Shown here one piece after another: positions 25,538 to 34,514 of a DNA stretch of 64,000 nucleotides. A program made the translations under genes and the position numbers. The stretch is from an uncultured Castellaniella sp. (GTDB taxonomy: Bacteria; Pseudomonadota; Gammaproteobacteria; Burkholderiales; Burkholderiaceae_B), in contig NZ_CALKHS010000010.1 in the NCBI RefSeq assembly GCF_937988725.1, positions 1,302,001-1,366,000 on the forward strand. Reading direction: 5' to 3'. The notes beneath the pieces are model-generated. The model ran no database searches. It worked only from the letters and a program-made list of their open reading frames with translations, and had not been told where the DNA came from. How positions within the stretch are numbered: the first letter of the stretch is position 1; each line of letters starts with the position of its first letter.

Positions 25538-26851
25538 TTACATCGTCAGGGTCATGTGGTGCGCCCAGGACCGGAACTGGTTGCGCATGGGCAATTCGCT
25601 GGTGCCGATCACGGTGTTTTCCTTGTTCTGCTCTTCGCCTTCCACGTAATTGCGATGCAGGCTGATCCAGTCGTTGCCGCTGGCGCGCAGCCCCTTCTGG
25701 ATCTGGCGGTAATTGTGGATGTCGTCGTGGCCCACCACGGAGAACGGCGAATTGATGAGCCGCGTGTACATGGTGGTGCGCTGCAGCAGCTCGTCGGGCG
25801 CGCCTTTCAGCCGGAAGGTCCAGCTCTCGATCACCGTCCTGTCCGCCGAAATCGGCTTGGCCACCCGGATCGCCTGGATCGCGCATTTGGTGGTGAGATT
25901 CGGGAAACACACGGTATTGTGCCGGGCCATGTCGAGGATTTTCCGGGTGCGTTCCTCTCCGTAGGCGGCGACCAGGGCTTCCCGATATCCGGGAATATCC
26001 GAGTAATCGCTGTGGATGCTGAAATTCACGCCATCGACGCTGTGGCCGTTGCGATGGGCCCAGATGCCCGAATCCTCGAAGAACTTGTAATCGGACATGA
26101 AGGGCACGAACTGCTGGACCGCCATGGGCTTGGGCGCGTCGGCCGGCTTGTCGGCCCACAGAGCCTTGGCCGTGCCCGCCGAACTTTCGTGCGTCACCAT
26201 GGGATGCATGGTGTCGTTGAGGTTCTCGACGAACATCTTCCAGTTGCACTCGTGGGTATAGCGCAGACAGCCGCCCGCCACTTCCAGTTCGCCTTCCGGC
26301 GAACGGTCGGCCATATTGTCGAGGGAAGACAGCGTGTCCCCGAAGTATTCCTTGAAGCCCTCGCCGGCGTCGTTCAGCTTGATGAAGATGAAGCCGCGAT
26401 AGACCTCGACGTTCTCCACCGGGACCAGGCCCTTGGACGCCTCGCATTCGGGCAGCCGGGTGCCTTCGTAGCCGCTCTTCAGGGGGATGGACAGGATCGA
26501 GCCATCCATCTTGTACGTCCAGGCATGGTAGGGGCAGCGAAAGAACTTGCCGGTGTTGCCGCACGGGGCGCTGACCACGCGCGCGCCCTTGTGGGCGCAG
26601 CGGTTCATCAGCACGCGGACCGACCCGTTGGCCTGGCGCACGATGATCAGCGGGCGCCCCGCCACGTCGTTGGTGATGTAATCGCCCGGCTTGGGGATCT
26701 GGCTGTCGTGGCCCACGTAGTTCCAGGTGTTCGCGAACAGATGTTCCTGTTCGAGTTCGAACAGCTCCTGGCTGATGTAGAGGTCTCGATGCACCTGATC
26801 GGGGCGCACCAAGGCCCGCACGGCATCAGGATTTCCACGGTATGAGCTCAT
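25538..26851 (-). CDS. Rieske aromatic-ring oxygenase alpha subunit, IadD-like
   Basis: The product is 437 aa. The Rieske cluster is bound by C85, H87, C106 and H109 (NRCAHKG, RCPYHAW). The catalytic iron ligands begin D213, H216 and H221 in NLNDTMHPMVTHES. Cognate beta subunit and reductase genes flank it, so a complete three-component dioxygenase/monooxygenase is encoded. The genetic context (CoA ligase, isatin-hydrolase-like protein, IorAB, MarR, anthranilate pathway) resembles iad-type auxin degradation, where IadDE oxygenates indole-3-acetate to dioxindole-3-acetate. Anthranilate or salicylate oxygenation is less likely because a CoA route for anthranilate is already present. Confidence 0.88.
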   Translation of the reverse strand: MSSYRGNPDAVRALVRPDQVHRDLYISQELFELEQEHLFANTWNYVGHDSQIPKPGDYITNDVAGRPLIIVRQANGSVRVLMNRCAHKGARVVSAPCGNTGKFFRCPYHAWTYKMDGSILSIPLKSGYEGTRLPECEASKGLVPVENVEVYRGFIFIKLNDAGEGFKEYFGDTLSSLDNMADRSPEGELEVAGGCLRYTHECNWKMFVENLNDTMHPMVTHESSAGTAKALWADKPADAPKPMAVQQFVPFMSDYKFFEDSGIWAHRNGHSVDGVNFSIHSDYSDIPGYREALVAAYGEERTRKILDMARHNTVCFPNLTTKCAIQAIRVAKPISADRTVIESWTFRLKGAPDELLQRTTMYTRLINSPFSVVGHDDIHNYRQIQKGLRASGNDWISLHRNYVEGEEQNKENTVIGTSELPMRNQFRSWAHHMTLTM

Positions 26852-26905
26852 AGTTCACTCCTCAAAACGGTCACTGACGGACTCGATCACGATTGGAATG
26901 GGGGA

Positions 26906-27907
26906 CTACAGATCCAGCACCAGCCTGGCGCCCTTCGCCCGGGACACGCAGATCTGCATGACGGCGCCGCTGTCCTTTTCCGACTGGGTCAGGACGTAGT
27001 CGCGATGATCCACCTCGCCTTCCAGGACGGTGACGGTGCAGACCCCGCACTCGCCGCGCTTGCAGTCGTACAGGGGATCGCAGCCGTGTTCGATCAGGCA
27101 GTCCAGCACGGTCTGGTCGGCCGGCACCGTGAATGTCAGCCCCGACTGCGCCAGTTCGACTTCGAAGGCATGGTCGCCCTCTTCGGCCACCGCCGGGGTG
27201 AACAGCTCGAAATGCACGCGGCCCGGCGCCCACCCCTGGGCGTCCGCGGCGGCGAGCACGGCATCCAGCATGGGGCGGGGCCCGCACACATACAGCATGT
27301 CGTCCGGCCCGCAGTCCTTCAGCAGGGCGTCGATGTCGAAGACCACGCCGGCGCACTCGTCGTCGGCATGCACGCGCAGATCGTCGCCCAGCAGGGACTG
27401 GAGCGGCTCCATGAAGGCCATCAGGCCGCGGCTGCGGCCCGCGTAGTGCAGGCGCACGGAGCGGCCCTGCGCGCGGCAGCAGGCGGCCATGCTGGACAGC
27501 GGCGTGATCCCGATGCCGCCCGCCAGCAGCACCGTGGCGCCGCCGCACTGGCGCAAGGCGAAATTGTTGACCGGCGCGCGCACCCGCAGCAGGTCCCCCG
27601 GCTGCAGGTCTTCGTGCATGAACCGGGACCCGCCCCTGCCCTGCGCCTCGCGGCGCACCGCGATGGTGTATGCATGGGGGGACGCGTCGGCCCCGCCGCC
27701 GTGTTCCAGGTCGATCAGCGAATAATGGCGCCAGTCCGACGCGCCGTCGGCCAGGCGCACCTGCACCTGGATGTGGGCCCCCGCGGTCCAGGGCGGCAAG
27801 GCCGCGCCGTCCGGGGCCTCCAGACGGATCAGGCGCACCAGGGGATTCAGGACCCGCGCCTCCGCGACCTTCAAGGTGAATTCAGGAGGAACCGTGACGG
27901 AGTTCAT
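26906..27907 (-). CDS. Oxygenase reductase, phthalate dioxygenase reductase/VanB type
   Basis: The product is 333 aa. Domains in order: a flavin-binding barrel with RHYS (60-63), an NAD-binding domain with GGIGITPLSSM (130-140) and YVCGPRPML, and a C-terminal plant-type [2Fe-2S] ferredoxin with C282, C287, C290 and C320. It passes electrons from NAD(P)H to the Rieske oxygenase without a separate ferredoxin. It overlaps iorB by four bases and lies 54 bases before the alpha subunit gene. It could also serve the orphan alpha subunit at 15577-16890. Confidence 0.9.
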   Translation of the reverse strand: MNSVTVPPEFTLKVAEARVLNPLVRLIRLEAPDGAALPPWTAGAHIQVQVRLADGASDWRHYSLIDLEHGGGADASPHAYTIAVRREAQGRGGSRFMHEDLQPGDLLRVRAPVNNFALRQCGGATVLLAGGIGITPLSSMAACCRAQGRSVRLHYAGRSRGLMAFMEPLQSLLGDDLRVHADDECAGVVFDIDALLKDCGPDDMLYVCGPRPMLDAVLAAADAQGWAPGRVHFELFTPAVAEEGDHAFEVELAQSGLTFTVPADQTVLDCLIEHGCDPLYDCKRGECGVCTVTVLEGEVDHRDYVLTQSEKDSGAVMQICVSRAKGARLVLDL

Positions 27908-29490
27908 GGGAACAGACCTTCAATGGGAAACGAGTGGCGCTGGAGGCATTCGCGCAGCCGGTTGCCATGCTCGTCGGCAAGCGCCGCGTCGCGCAATTCC
28001 TTCAGCGTGGCCGGCGCCAGGGCATGGGTGTGCTGGTCGACGACCGTCATCAGTCTTTCGTAGTTCCGCAGCCCGCGGGCATGCGTGTCGCCATAGCCCT
28101 TGACCAGGCGCTGGCACCTGGCCGTTTCCAGCGCCAGGACAGGATCGACGGCGGCCAGGGCGCGCACGCGGTCCAGCCAGGCCTCGATCCGCGCATTCTC
28201 GAGCTGGTAGCGCAAAGTGCGGCGGCGCCACGGCGTGATGCGCGCCAGGACGTACAGCAGCAGGAATCCCCCTAGGGAACTGGTCTTGACGACCTTGCCC
28301 TTGCGCGTGAAATGCACGATCAGGCGATGCAGGGCATGGGGTTTGGCCAGCCAGCGGCCCAGGCCGGCCGGCAGGGTTTCGCAGATTTCCTCGATCCTGG
28401 GGTGCATGAACTCGGCGATGTCGAGCACCTGATCGCCGCCGACCTTGACCTCGTCGCGGACCCGGCTGAAACGGCTGGCCCGCGTCTTCAGGTCCGCCAC
28501 GCGGATCGTGTCCTCGTAAGACATCCACAGGGCCAGGTGGCGGCCGGTCTCGCGCAGCAGTTCCGGGCCGTTCCCGCCCGGCGCCGACGCCAGCGCATCG
28601 AGACGATCCAGGTACAGGCCCGCATACGCGGCGTCCTGGTAATCGATCAGGCGGCGCACCCCCGCCAGGAGAATTTCCTGCAGGTCTTCCGGACGGTCCC
28701 GCAGGCGTTCCACGAGCCTGGCCACGTCGGGATGCGCGGGCGCGACGCCGTCCAGGGGCGACCCAGCCGATGGCGACCGGACCGGTTCCACGTCCTCGGC
28801 CGCCGGGTCGGATGCCAGGGTCTCGACCCTGGCCTTCACCGTGGGCCTGGCCCCGGTGGAGCGGCTGTCCTGCGCCCCCGCATAACCCGCGTCGAAAGCC
28901 TTCAGGCTGGCCTTCACGCCCACGCCGCCGCGCTCGATGGTGTCCTCGAACTGCTGGCGGTTGAAGGGCAGCACGCCCACCCCGCTCAGAGCGCCGAAGA
29001 GAACGGCGCTGATGACGCTGCCGGACTGTTCCGCCGCCTGCGCCATGTCGAAGCGCACGAATCTGCCCGCGGCCCGCTGCGCCTGGCGCAACAGGACTTC
29101 GCTGTCCGCGCGGCCGTCGCCCATGGCCGATTTTTCGGTGATGGAATACACGCGATGCGTGGAAGCCACCAGGGTCGTGCGGTCCGGCGTCACCAGGCCG
29201 CGCTGGACCGCGCGGCCGGCTTCCATGAGTTCGGACGCCAGGACGATGTCGACGTCCCCGGGCATGGGCGCCTGCGCCAGCACGGGCGCGCGGGCGCCCG
29301 GCTCGTCGGCGCCGGGGAAGAGTTCGATGTAGTAGATGGTGGCGCCGGTCCGCTGAGCCACGCCGGGCACCGAGGTGGTCTGGGCGAACCAGCCGTTTTC
29401 TTCGCCGAGATCGACGATCCAGTCGGCAAGCACCCCGCCGCCTTCGCCGCCCATGGCGAGAATGGCAATCTTGATGGGCTCAGCAAGCAT
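27904..29490 (-). CDS. iorB: Indolepyruvate ferredoxin oxidoreductase beta-like subunit (IorB type, long form)
   Basis: The product is 528 aa. The N-terminal third is the gamma/beta-type 2-oxoacid oxidoreductase domain with the glycine-rich motif ILAMGGEGGGVLADWI and QRTGATIYYIE. The rest is the long helical extension found in proteobacterial aerobic IorB proteins (DUF6537-like, about 290-528). It pairs with the IorA-type subunit encoded 27 bases upstream. The known activity of the family is oxidative decarboxylation of aryl-pyruvates to aryl-acetyl-CoA. Isatinate, also an aryl alpha-keto acid, is a plausible alternative here and would give 2-aminobenzoyl-CoA (inference). Confidence 0.85.
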   Translation of the reverse strand: MLAEPIKIAILAMGGEGGGVLADWIVDLGEENGWFAQTTSVPGVAQRTGATIYYIELFPGADEPGARAPVLAQAPMPGDVDIVLASELMEAGRAVQRGLVTPDRTTLVASTHRVYSITEKSAMGDGRADSEVLLRQAQRAAGRFVRFDMAQAAEQSGSVISAVLFGALSGVGVLPFNRQQFEDTIERGGVGVKASLKAFDAGYAGAQDSRSTGARPTVKARVETLASDPAAEDVEPVRSPSAGSPLDGVAPAHPDVARLVERLRDRPEDLQEILLAGVRRLIDYQDAAYAGLYLDRLDALASAPGGNGPELLRETGRHLALWMSYEDTIRVADLKTRASRFSRVRDEVKVGGDQVLDIAEFMHPRIEEICETLPAGLGRWLAKPHALHRLIVHFTRKGKVVKTSSLGGFLLLYVLARITPWRRRTLRYQLENARIEAWLDRVRALAAVDPVLALETARCQRLVKGYGDTHARGLRNYERLMTVVDQHTHALAPATLKELRDAALADEHGNRLRECLQRHSFPIEGLFP

Positions 29491-29517
29491 GACAAGGCTC
29501 CGGCAATATCAATGGGA

Positions 29518-31683
29518 TCAGCAGGCGAAACGCGCCCGGCGCCGGGCCTCGGCCCGCTGCAGGCGATCAATGACCCACGACCGGACGCGCAGGCGGAAGG
29601 TGTCCCAGGCGCTGGGGTTGCTGATGATCTGCGCCCGGTAGAACGAGGGGCACAGCACGGCGGCATGAGCAACCTCGCCGCAATGGCCGCACCCCACGCA
29701 GCTGTCCAGCACGGACGCCACTGGGTCGCGGCGCAAGGGATCGGGGTTCTCCTTGATCGTCAGCGAGGGGCAGCCCGACAGGCGGATGCAGGAGTGGTCG
29801 CCCGTACAGGTATCCGGATCGACGCCGAAACGTTCGCGCACCACGCGCTTGCCCTCGGCGATGGCCTTGCGCCGCTGGGGTTTTTCCCGGCGCTGGCGGT
29901 TGAGCATGCATTCGCTCTGGGCGATCAGCACCTTGGGACCCTTGCGCGGGGTCGTCAGCGCTTCGCGCAGGGCGGAGGTCATGGCCTGCAGGTCGTAGGT
30001 GCGCTTGACGGTGCGCACCCACTCCACCCCGACGCCCTTCACCGCCGCCTCGATTTCATGGCCGGTGCTGCGGGTGGGGTTGTGCGCGCGGGACGAGGGG
30101 ATGTCCTGGCCGCCCGTGGCCGCGCTGTAGTTGTTGTCGACGATGACCGTCAGGTTGTCGCTGCGGTTGAACACGGCATTGGCCACGCCGCTGGTCAGGC
30201 CGTTGTGCCAGAAGCCGCCGTCTCCCATGATGGAGATGGCCCGCTTCGTGGTCGGCTCGCTGCCCGGAGCGACATTGAAGGCCGCCGCGCTGGCGGCGCC
30301 CAGGCCGTAGCCCATGGTCGTGCTGCCGATATTGAACGGCGGCAGGATGGAAAAGAGCTGGCAGCCGATGTCGGCGCTGATGTGGTGGACGCCCAGTTCG
30401 CGTTCGACCAGCTTGATGGCCGTGAAAATGGGGCGTTCGGGACAGCCGGTGCACAGCCCGGGCGGGCGCGGAGCCACCGCGGAATCCAGGGGAGGCAGCG
30501 CGTCGTCCGCGTTCGGGGCGGCCACGGCCGGCACCGCCGGCGCCGCCGGTTCGGCGAAACCATACTGCGACAGGAATGCCCGGACGCCGGCCAGCACCGT
30601 GGCGGTGTTGTAGTCCCCCGCCATGGGCAGAACGTCCTTGCCGTGCAGGGCCGTGTCGCGTCCCAGCCTGCGCAGGATGTCGGCCACGTTCTGTTCCATG
30701 AAGTTGGGCTGGCCTTCCTCGACGATCAGGATCGCGCGCTTGCCTTCGCAGAAGCGGTCGAATTCCGCATCCACCAGCGGGTAGGTCACATTCATGACGT
30801 AGAGCGGGATCTTCGTATCGCCGTAGACGTCGGCCAGGCCCAGCCGCTGCAGGGCGCGGATGACGGAGTTGTAGACGCCGCCCTGCAGCGCGATGCCCAC
30901 GTCGGCGGCGTCTTCCGCGAAGAATTCATTGAGCGCGCGTTCCTGGATGAAACGCACGGCGGCCGGCCAGCGCTGTTCGACTTTCTCGCGCTCGTGCAGG
31001 AAGCTGGCGGGCGGCAACACGATGCGATCCACGTCGCGCACGGGATTTTCCAGCGCATCCCTGACCGTGAATGCGGGCGGCCGGTTGTCGGACGCCAGAA
31101 ACTGCCCATGCAGGTGACAGGAGCGGATGCGCATCTGCAGCATGACCGGCGTGTGGCTCGCCTCGGACAGATCGAACCCGTCCTTGACGGCCTGCACGAT
31201 ACAGGGCAGATTGGGGCGCGGATCGAGCAGCCACATCTGGGATTTCATCGCGAAGGCGTGGCTGCGCTCCTGCATGATGGAGGATCCCTCGCCGTAGTCT
31301 TCGCCGACGATGACCAGCGCCCCGCCGGTCACCCCGCCGGAAGCCAGATTGGCCAGCGCATCGGACGCCACGTTGGTGCCCACCGTGGCCTTGAACGTCA
31401 CGGCGCCGCGCAGGGGGTAATTCACGGACGCCGCCAGCGTGGCCGCCGCGGTCGCCTCGGAGGCGCTGTTCTCGAACCGGATGCCGTATTCCGCCAGGAT
31501 GTCCTGGGCATCGGCCAGCACGTCCATGAGATGGGAAATGGGCGCGCCCTGGTAGCCGCCCACATAGGCCACGCCCGATTCCAGCAAAGCCTTGGTGACA
31601 GCCAGAATGCCTTCGCCGCGAAACACCTCGCCTTCGGACAGGCGCAGTTTTTTGACTTCCTCGACGAACGATCGCTCAGCCAT
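29518..31683 (-). CDS. iorA: Indolepyruvate ferredoxin oxidoreductase alpha-like subunit (IorA type)
   Basis: The product is 721 aa. It has the pyrimidine-binding half (GYQGAPISHLMDVL, ENSASEATAAATLAASVN), the family motif GLCTGCPERPIF, and the thiamin-diphosphate half (GDGGFWHNGLTSGVANAVFN...IVDNN). Its C-terminal iron-sulfur region has Cys626/632/638 and Cys662/665/668/678 (CVGCGHC). The ATG at 31683 has GGAG seven bases upstream; an upstream start would add a non-homologous leader over the operator. It is the first gene of the ten-gene operon that includes the Rieske oxygenase. No dedicated aryl-aminotransferase is in the operon, so indolepyruvate supply would have to come from elsewhere. 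Confidence 0.88.
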   Translation of the reverse strand: MAERSFVEEVKKLRLSEGEVFRGEGILAVTKALLESGVAYVGGYQGAPISHLMDVLADAQDILAEYGIRFENSASEATAAATLAASVNYPLRGAVTFKATVGTNVASDALANLASGGVTGGALVIVGEDYGEGSSIMQERSHAFAMKSQMWLLDPRPNLPCIVQAVKDGFDLSEASHTPVMLQMRIRSCHLHGQFLASDNRPPAFTVRDALENPVRDVDRIVLPPASFLHEREKVEQRWPAAVRFIQERALNEFFAEDAADVGIALQGGVYNSVIRALQRLGLADVYGDTKIPLYVMNVTYPLVDAEFDRFCEGKRAILIVEEGQPNFMEQNVADILRRLGRDTALHGKDVLPMAGDYNTATVLAGVRAFLSQYGFAEPAAPAVPAVAAPNADDALPPLDSAVAPRPPGLCTGCPERPIFTAIKLVERELGVHHISADIGCQLFSILPPFNIGSTTMGYGLGAASAAAFNVAPGSEPTTKRAISIMGDGGFWHNGLTSGVANAVFNRSDNLTVIVDNNYSAATGGQDIPSSRAHNPTRSTGHEIEAAVKGVGVEWVRTVKRTYDLQAMTSALREALTTPRKGPKVLIAQSECMLNRQRREKPQRRKAIAEGKRVVRERFGVDPDTCTGDHSCIRLSGCPSLTIKENPDPLRRDPVASVLDSCVGCGHCGEVAHAAVLCPSFYRAQIISNPSAWDTFRLRVRSWVIDRLQRAEARRRARFAC

Positions 31684-31756
31684 GAGAGTGCTCCAATGTA
31701 CCGCCGCCACCACAACGTACGCGGACGTGCGGGGACGGTCAACGCTGCATGGCGCC

Positions 31757-31785
31757 ATTATGTTTATATCTAAACATATCCACAA
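31757..31785 (-). promoter_or_regulatory. Promoter of the iorA/oxygenase operon with embedded MarR operator
   Basis: On the minus strand TTGTGG (31780-31785) precedes CATAAT (31757-31762) by 17 bases. A perfect 8-4-8 palindrome TATGTTTA-tatc-TAAACATA (31759-31778) overlaps the spacer and -10. It lies between iorA and the divergent marR at 31871, so the regulator probably represses iorA and possibly itself. The half-site differs from the TTAATTTA type of the outer operons. Confidence 0.72.
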
Positions 31786-31870
31786 TCATGAATTACCCTA
31801 AGGGCGGCAGGAGCGGAAGCGGACATAGAATACGGGGCAACGCCTATTGACCGCTTCTTTGCGGAATCCG

Positions 31871-32368
31871 ATGACAAGCGCACAAACAAGCCGCCCCCTG
31901 CACTTCACCGACGATTACCTGCCCGCCCTGCTGGCGCTGGCCAGCGCGCTCATTTCCGGCGAATTCCACAAGGTCGTGCGCGCCCACGGGTTTTCCGTCT
32001 CCGAGTGGCGCATCATGGCGTCGCTGGCGGACAGCAAGCCCATCAGCATCGGCGAACTGGCTCACATGGCGGTCGCCAAGCAGCCCACCGTCACGCGGCT
32101 GCTGGACCGCATGGCGGCCCGCGGACAGATCGAACGCCTGCGGCATGAAAAGGACAGGCGCATCACGCTGGTGCGCATCACGCCGGAAGGCCGCCGGTCC
32201 GTGCAGCAGCTGATCGACCTGGCGCGCGAGCACGAGCGCCAGGTCCTGGAACCTTTTGGCCTGGCCCGCGCGGAGGAACTGAAAAAGACGCTGTGGCAGA
32301 TCGTGGAACTGCACTCGGCGAAATCCCGCCGGGACCACGACGCGGAACCCGTCGCGGCGGAGGACTAG
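31871..32368 (+). CDS. MarR-family regulator (indole-acetate module), IadR-like
   Basis: The product is 165 aa. The winged helix reads SVSEWRIMASLADSKPISIGELAHMAVAKQPTVTRLLDRMAARGQIERLRHEKDRRITLVRITPEG, with the characteristic DxR wing. It is transcribed divergently from iorA, with the palindrome at 31759-31778 between them. Auxin-degradation loci are controlled by MarR repressors released by indole-3-acetate (established for both iac and iad types). The same arrangement is seen here; ligand identity is inference. The ATG at 31871 fits the family; a TTG at 31847 would add eight residues. It is convergent with the dehydrogenase at 32383. Confidence 0.85.
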   Translation: MTSAQTSRPLHFTDDYLPALLALASALISGEFHKVVRAHGFSVSEWRIMASLADSKPISIGELAHMAVAKQPTVTRLLDRMAARGQIERLRHEKDRRITLVRITPEGRRSVQQLIDLAREHERQVLEPFGLARAEELKKTLWQIVELHSAKSRRDHDAEPVAAED

Positions 32369-32382
32369 GCGCGACCGCCGTC

Positions 32383-33402
32383 TCAGGAAAGCGTCTCGTC
32401 CGAAGGCGGCCGGAACAGCCCGGCATGGCGCACCATGCCCACGGTGCGTTCCAGCACGTCCCGGCGGTAGGCCGCCAGATCCCGTCCCTCGTAAGCGTAG
32501 AAACCCGAGCCCGTCTTCAGCCCCAGCCTGCCCTGGGCCATCATGTCGCCGATGATCGCGGGCGCGGCGTAGCGCTGCGGATCCAGACTGTCGGCCATGG
32601 CCCGGCTGGCGTGGTGCAGGATGTCGCAGCCCCCGAAATCGATGAACTCGACCACGCCCAGCGCGGCGAACCGCAGGCCCAGGCCATAGCGCGTGGCCCG
32701 GTCGATGTCCTCGGGCGTGGCGGCGCCCTCTTCCACCATGCGGGCGGCCTCGTTCATGATCAGCGCCTGCAGCCTGGGGACGATGTAGCCCGCGGACGGC
32801 CCGCACACGACGGGCTGCTTGCCGATGGATTCCAGGATGTCCCGCGTCCGCGCCAGGACCTGCGGATCGGTGCCGGCATGGCAGCTCAGTTCGACGACGG
32901 GAATGACATAGGCCGGATTGAGCCAATGCATGTTCATGAACCGTTCGGGGCGGTCGACCAGCTTCGCCATCTCGTCCACCGGCAAGCTGCTGGTGGTCGA
33001 GGTCAGGATGGCGCGCCCGGCGCAGTGGCGGTTGATGAACTCGAACGCCTCGCGCTTGGCGTCGAGCGTCTCGGGCACGCACTCGAACACCATGTCCGCC
33101 GCCGCCAACGCATCGGCGGCGCCGGGGGCGCGCACCAGTTCGATGCGCCCCGCCAGATCCGCCAGCCGCGCGGGGTCCAGCACCCCCAGTTCCACCAGGC
33201 CGCGCAAGGCGCCCTCGATTTCCGCCGCGACCTCGGCCGCCAGCCGGCTCCAGGCCTGTTCGTCGCGCCGCCGCAAATCGAGCAGCGCAACCCGGTGGCC
33301 CGCATAGGCGAAGGCCAGGGCGATGCCCCGCCCCATGCGCCCCGCCCCCACGGCGGCGAAACGGGGCGGGGTCCCCGGGGCGCGATCCCGTTCAGTCGCC
33401 AT
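32383..33402 (-). CDS. 3-hydroxyacyl-CoA dehydrogenase
   Basis: The product is 339 aa with an N-terminal Rossmann domain (FAAVGAGRMGRGIALAFAYAGH), the segment STTSSLPVDEMAKLV, the catalytic region RFMNMHWLNPAYVIPVVEL, and a C-terminal helical dimerisation domain ending KTGSGFYAYEGRD. It oxidises a 3-hydroxyacyl-CoA to the 3-keto form with NAD. It is the last gene of the seven-gene operon that starts with the 2-aminobenzoyl-CoA monooxygenase/reductase. Its role would be the beta-oxidation-like phase after dearomatisation. It overlaps the gene before it by 11 bases. Confidence 0.88.
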   Translation of the reverse strand: MATERDRAPGTPPRFAAVGAGRMGRGIALAFAYAGHRVALLDLRRRDEQAWSRLAAEVAAEIEGALRGLVELGVLDPARLADLAGRIELVRAPGAADALAAADMVFECVPETLDAKREAFEFINRHCAGRAILTSTTSSLPVDEMAKLVDRPERFMNMHWLNPAYVIPVVELSCHAGTDPQVLARTRDILESIGKQPVVCGPSAGYIVPRLQALIMNEAARMVEEGAATPEDIDRATRYGLGLRFAALGVVEFIDFGGCDILHHASRAMADSLDPQRYAAPAIIGDMMAQGRLGLKTGSGFYAYEGRDLAAYRRDVLERTVGMVRHAGLFRPPSDETLS

Positions 33403-34465
33403 TGCTCAGTCTCCCGCCCAGTTCCTGCGGGGGCAATTCCGCGAGTCCGAGCGCCTCGAGGCTGCGCGGGCCTCGCAGCAGATCGCGCCCGAGGAAACCG
33501 CCCACGATCGCCAGCAGGCCGTGCGCGATCGGCGCCTGGACGCCCACATACCGGGCGGCGGAGGCCAGCAGGCTCAGGCCGAGCTCGGTGTCCTCCGCGA
33601 TGTAGCGATGGCTGTACAGATCGATGTTCTCGCGCCAGTCGCCGGATTTCACCAGCTGCTTGTGCGCATCCCCGTACATCCAGCGGTCGTTGTTGTAATG
33701 GTCGGCCAGGGGATAGTGCGGCGCGCCGTAGCCCAGGGCTTCCCGCACCGCCATGCGTTCCTGGTCCAGGCGGTCGGTCACGTCCCGGACCGCGCGCTGG
33801 GTCCCTTCGTTGTGGATGTCCCAGCGCTCGAAATGCTGCAGGGGCGCCGCATTCATCACCATCAGCGGCGGATGGATGATGGGGCCTGCGTTCATGAGGG
33901 CGCCCGACAGGGCATTGCCGCACGGATGCACGGCGGGATAGGCCCGGCGAAGGACCTCGATGGCGTGCGCTTCCTGACGCAGGGGATACACTCCCGTCGG
34001 CAGGCGGATCGCGCGGATGGTCACATTGACCTCCCGGTCCCCGTGCTTGCGCGCCAGGTATGGCAGCGTGCCGGTCTCGGCCCAGGCCACGTCGGCCCGA
34101 TTGCCCGCCTCACGCACGATGCGCGCCATCACGTAGCTGCCGAAGGTGCCGGGCGGCAGGAAGACGACCTGCCCGTCCACCAGGTGCGGGGCCATGGCCG
34201 CCGCCACGTCCGCCTGGGCCGTCGCCGGCAGGGGCACGACGATCAGCTCGGCGCCCGACAGGACCTTGCCGATGTCCGCCGACGCCAGGGCGATGGGCAC
34301 GTCGCGGGAGCCCTGCGCATCCTTCAAGGTGATGCCGCCGGCATCGATCACGGGCTGCAGGGCGCGCACGTCGCGCCGCCACAGACGCACATCATGGCCC
34401 GCCTCCGACAGGTCCGCCGCCGCGGCATAGCAACCATGCCCGCCACCCAATACAGCTATTTTCAT
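33392..34465 (-). CDS. NAD/NADP octopine/nopaline dehydrogenase family protein
   Basis: The product is 357 aa. Its N-terminus MKIAVLGGGHGCYAAAADLSEAGHDVRLWRR is a Rossmann motif, and the C-terminal half carries the octopine/opine dehydrogenase-type helical domain (for example ALMNAGPIIHPPLMVMNA). Family members reduce or form C-N or C-O bonds next to carboxylates; the reaction here is unknown. Its position between a thioesterase and a 3-hydroxyacyl-CoA dehydrogenase suggests a redox step on the ring-derived keto/amino intermediate (inference). Confidence 0.78.
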   Translation of the reverse strand: MKIAVLGGGHGCYAAAADLSEAGHDVRLWRRDVRALQPVIDAGGITLKDAQGSRDVPIALASADIGKVLSGAELIVVPLPATAQADVAAAMAPHLVDGQVVFLPPGTFGSYVMARIVREAGNRADVAWAETGTLPYLARKHGDREVNVTIRAIRLPTGVYPLRQEAHAIEVLRRAYPAVHPCGNALSGALMNAGPIIHPPLMVMNAAPLQHFERWDIHNEGTQRAVRDVTDRLDQERMAVREALGYGAPHYPLADHYNNDRWMYGDAHKQLVKSGDWRENIDLYSHRYIAEDTELGLSLLASAARYVGVQAPIAHGLLAIVGGFLGRDLLRGPRSLEALGLAELPPQELGGRLSNGD

Positions 34466-34514
34466 GATGTCTCCTTGGAACTGCCCGGCCGCGGCCGTCG
34501 TGGTTGGGGTCGTA

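Noticed and set aside
28312..31773. A plus-strand open frame of more than 1100 codons opposite iorA and iorB
   Set aside because: Antisense frames stay open in this G+C-rich DNA. Its translation is low-complexity (His/Gln/Arg/Gly-rich) with no motif, while the minus strand encodes well-formed IorA and IorB.
31684..31785. Upstream start for iorA adding 34 residues
   Set aside because: The extension runs through the palindrome and promoter, lacks homology to IorA, and the ATG at 31683 has a good ribosome site.
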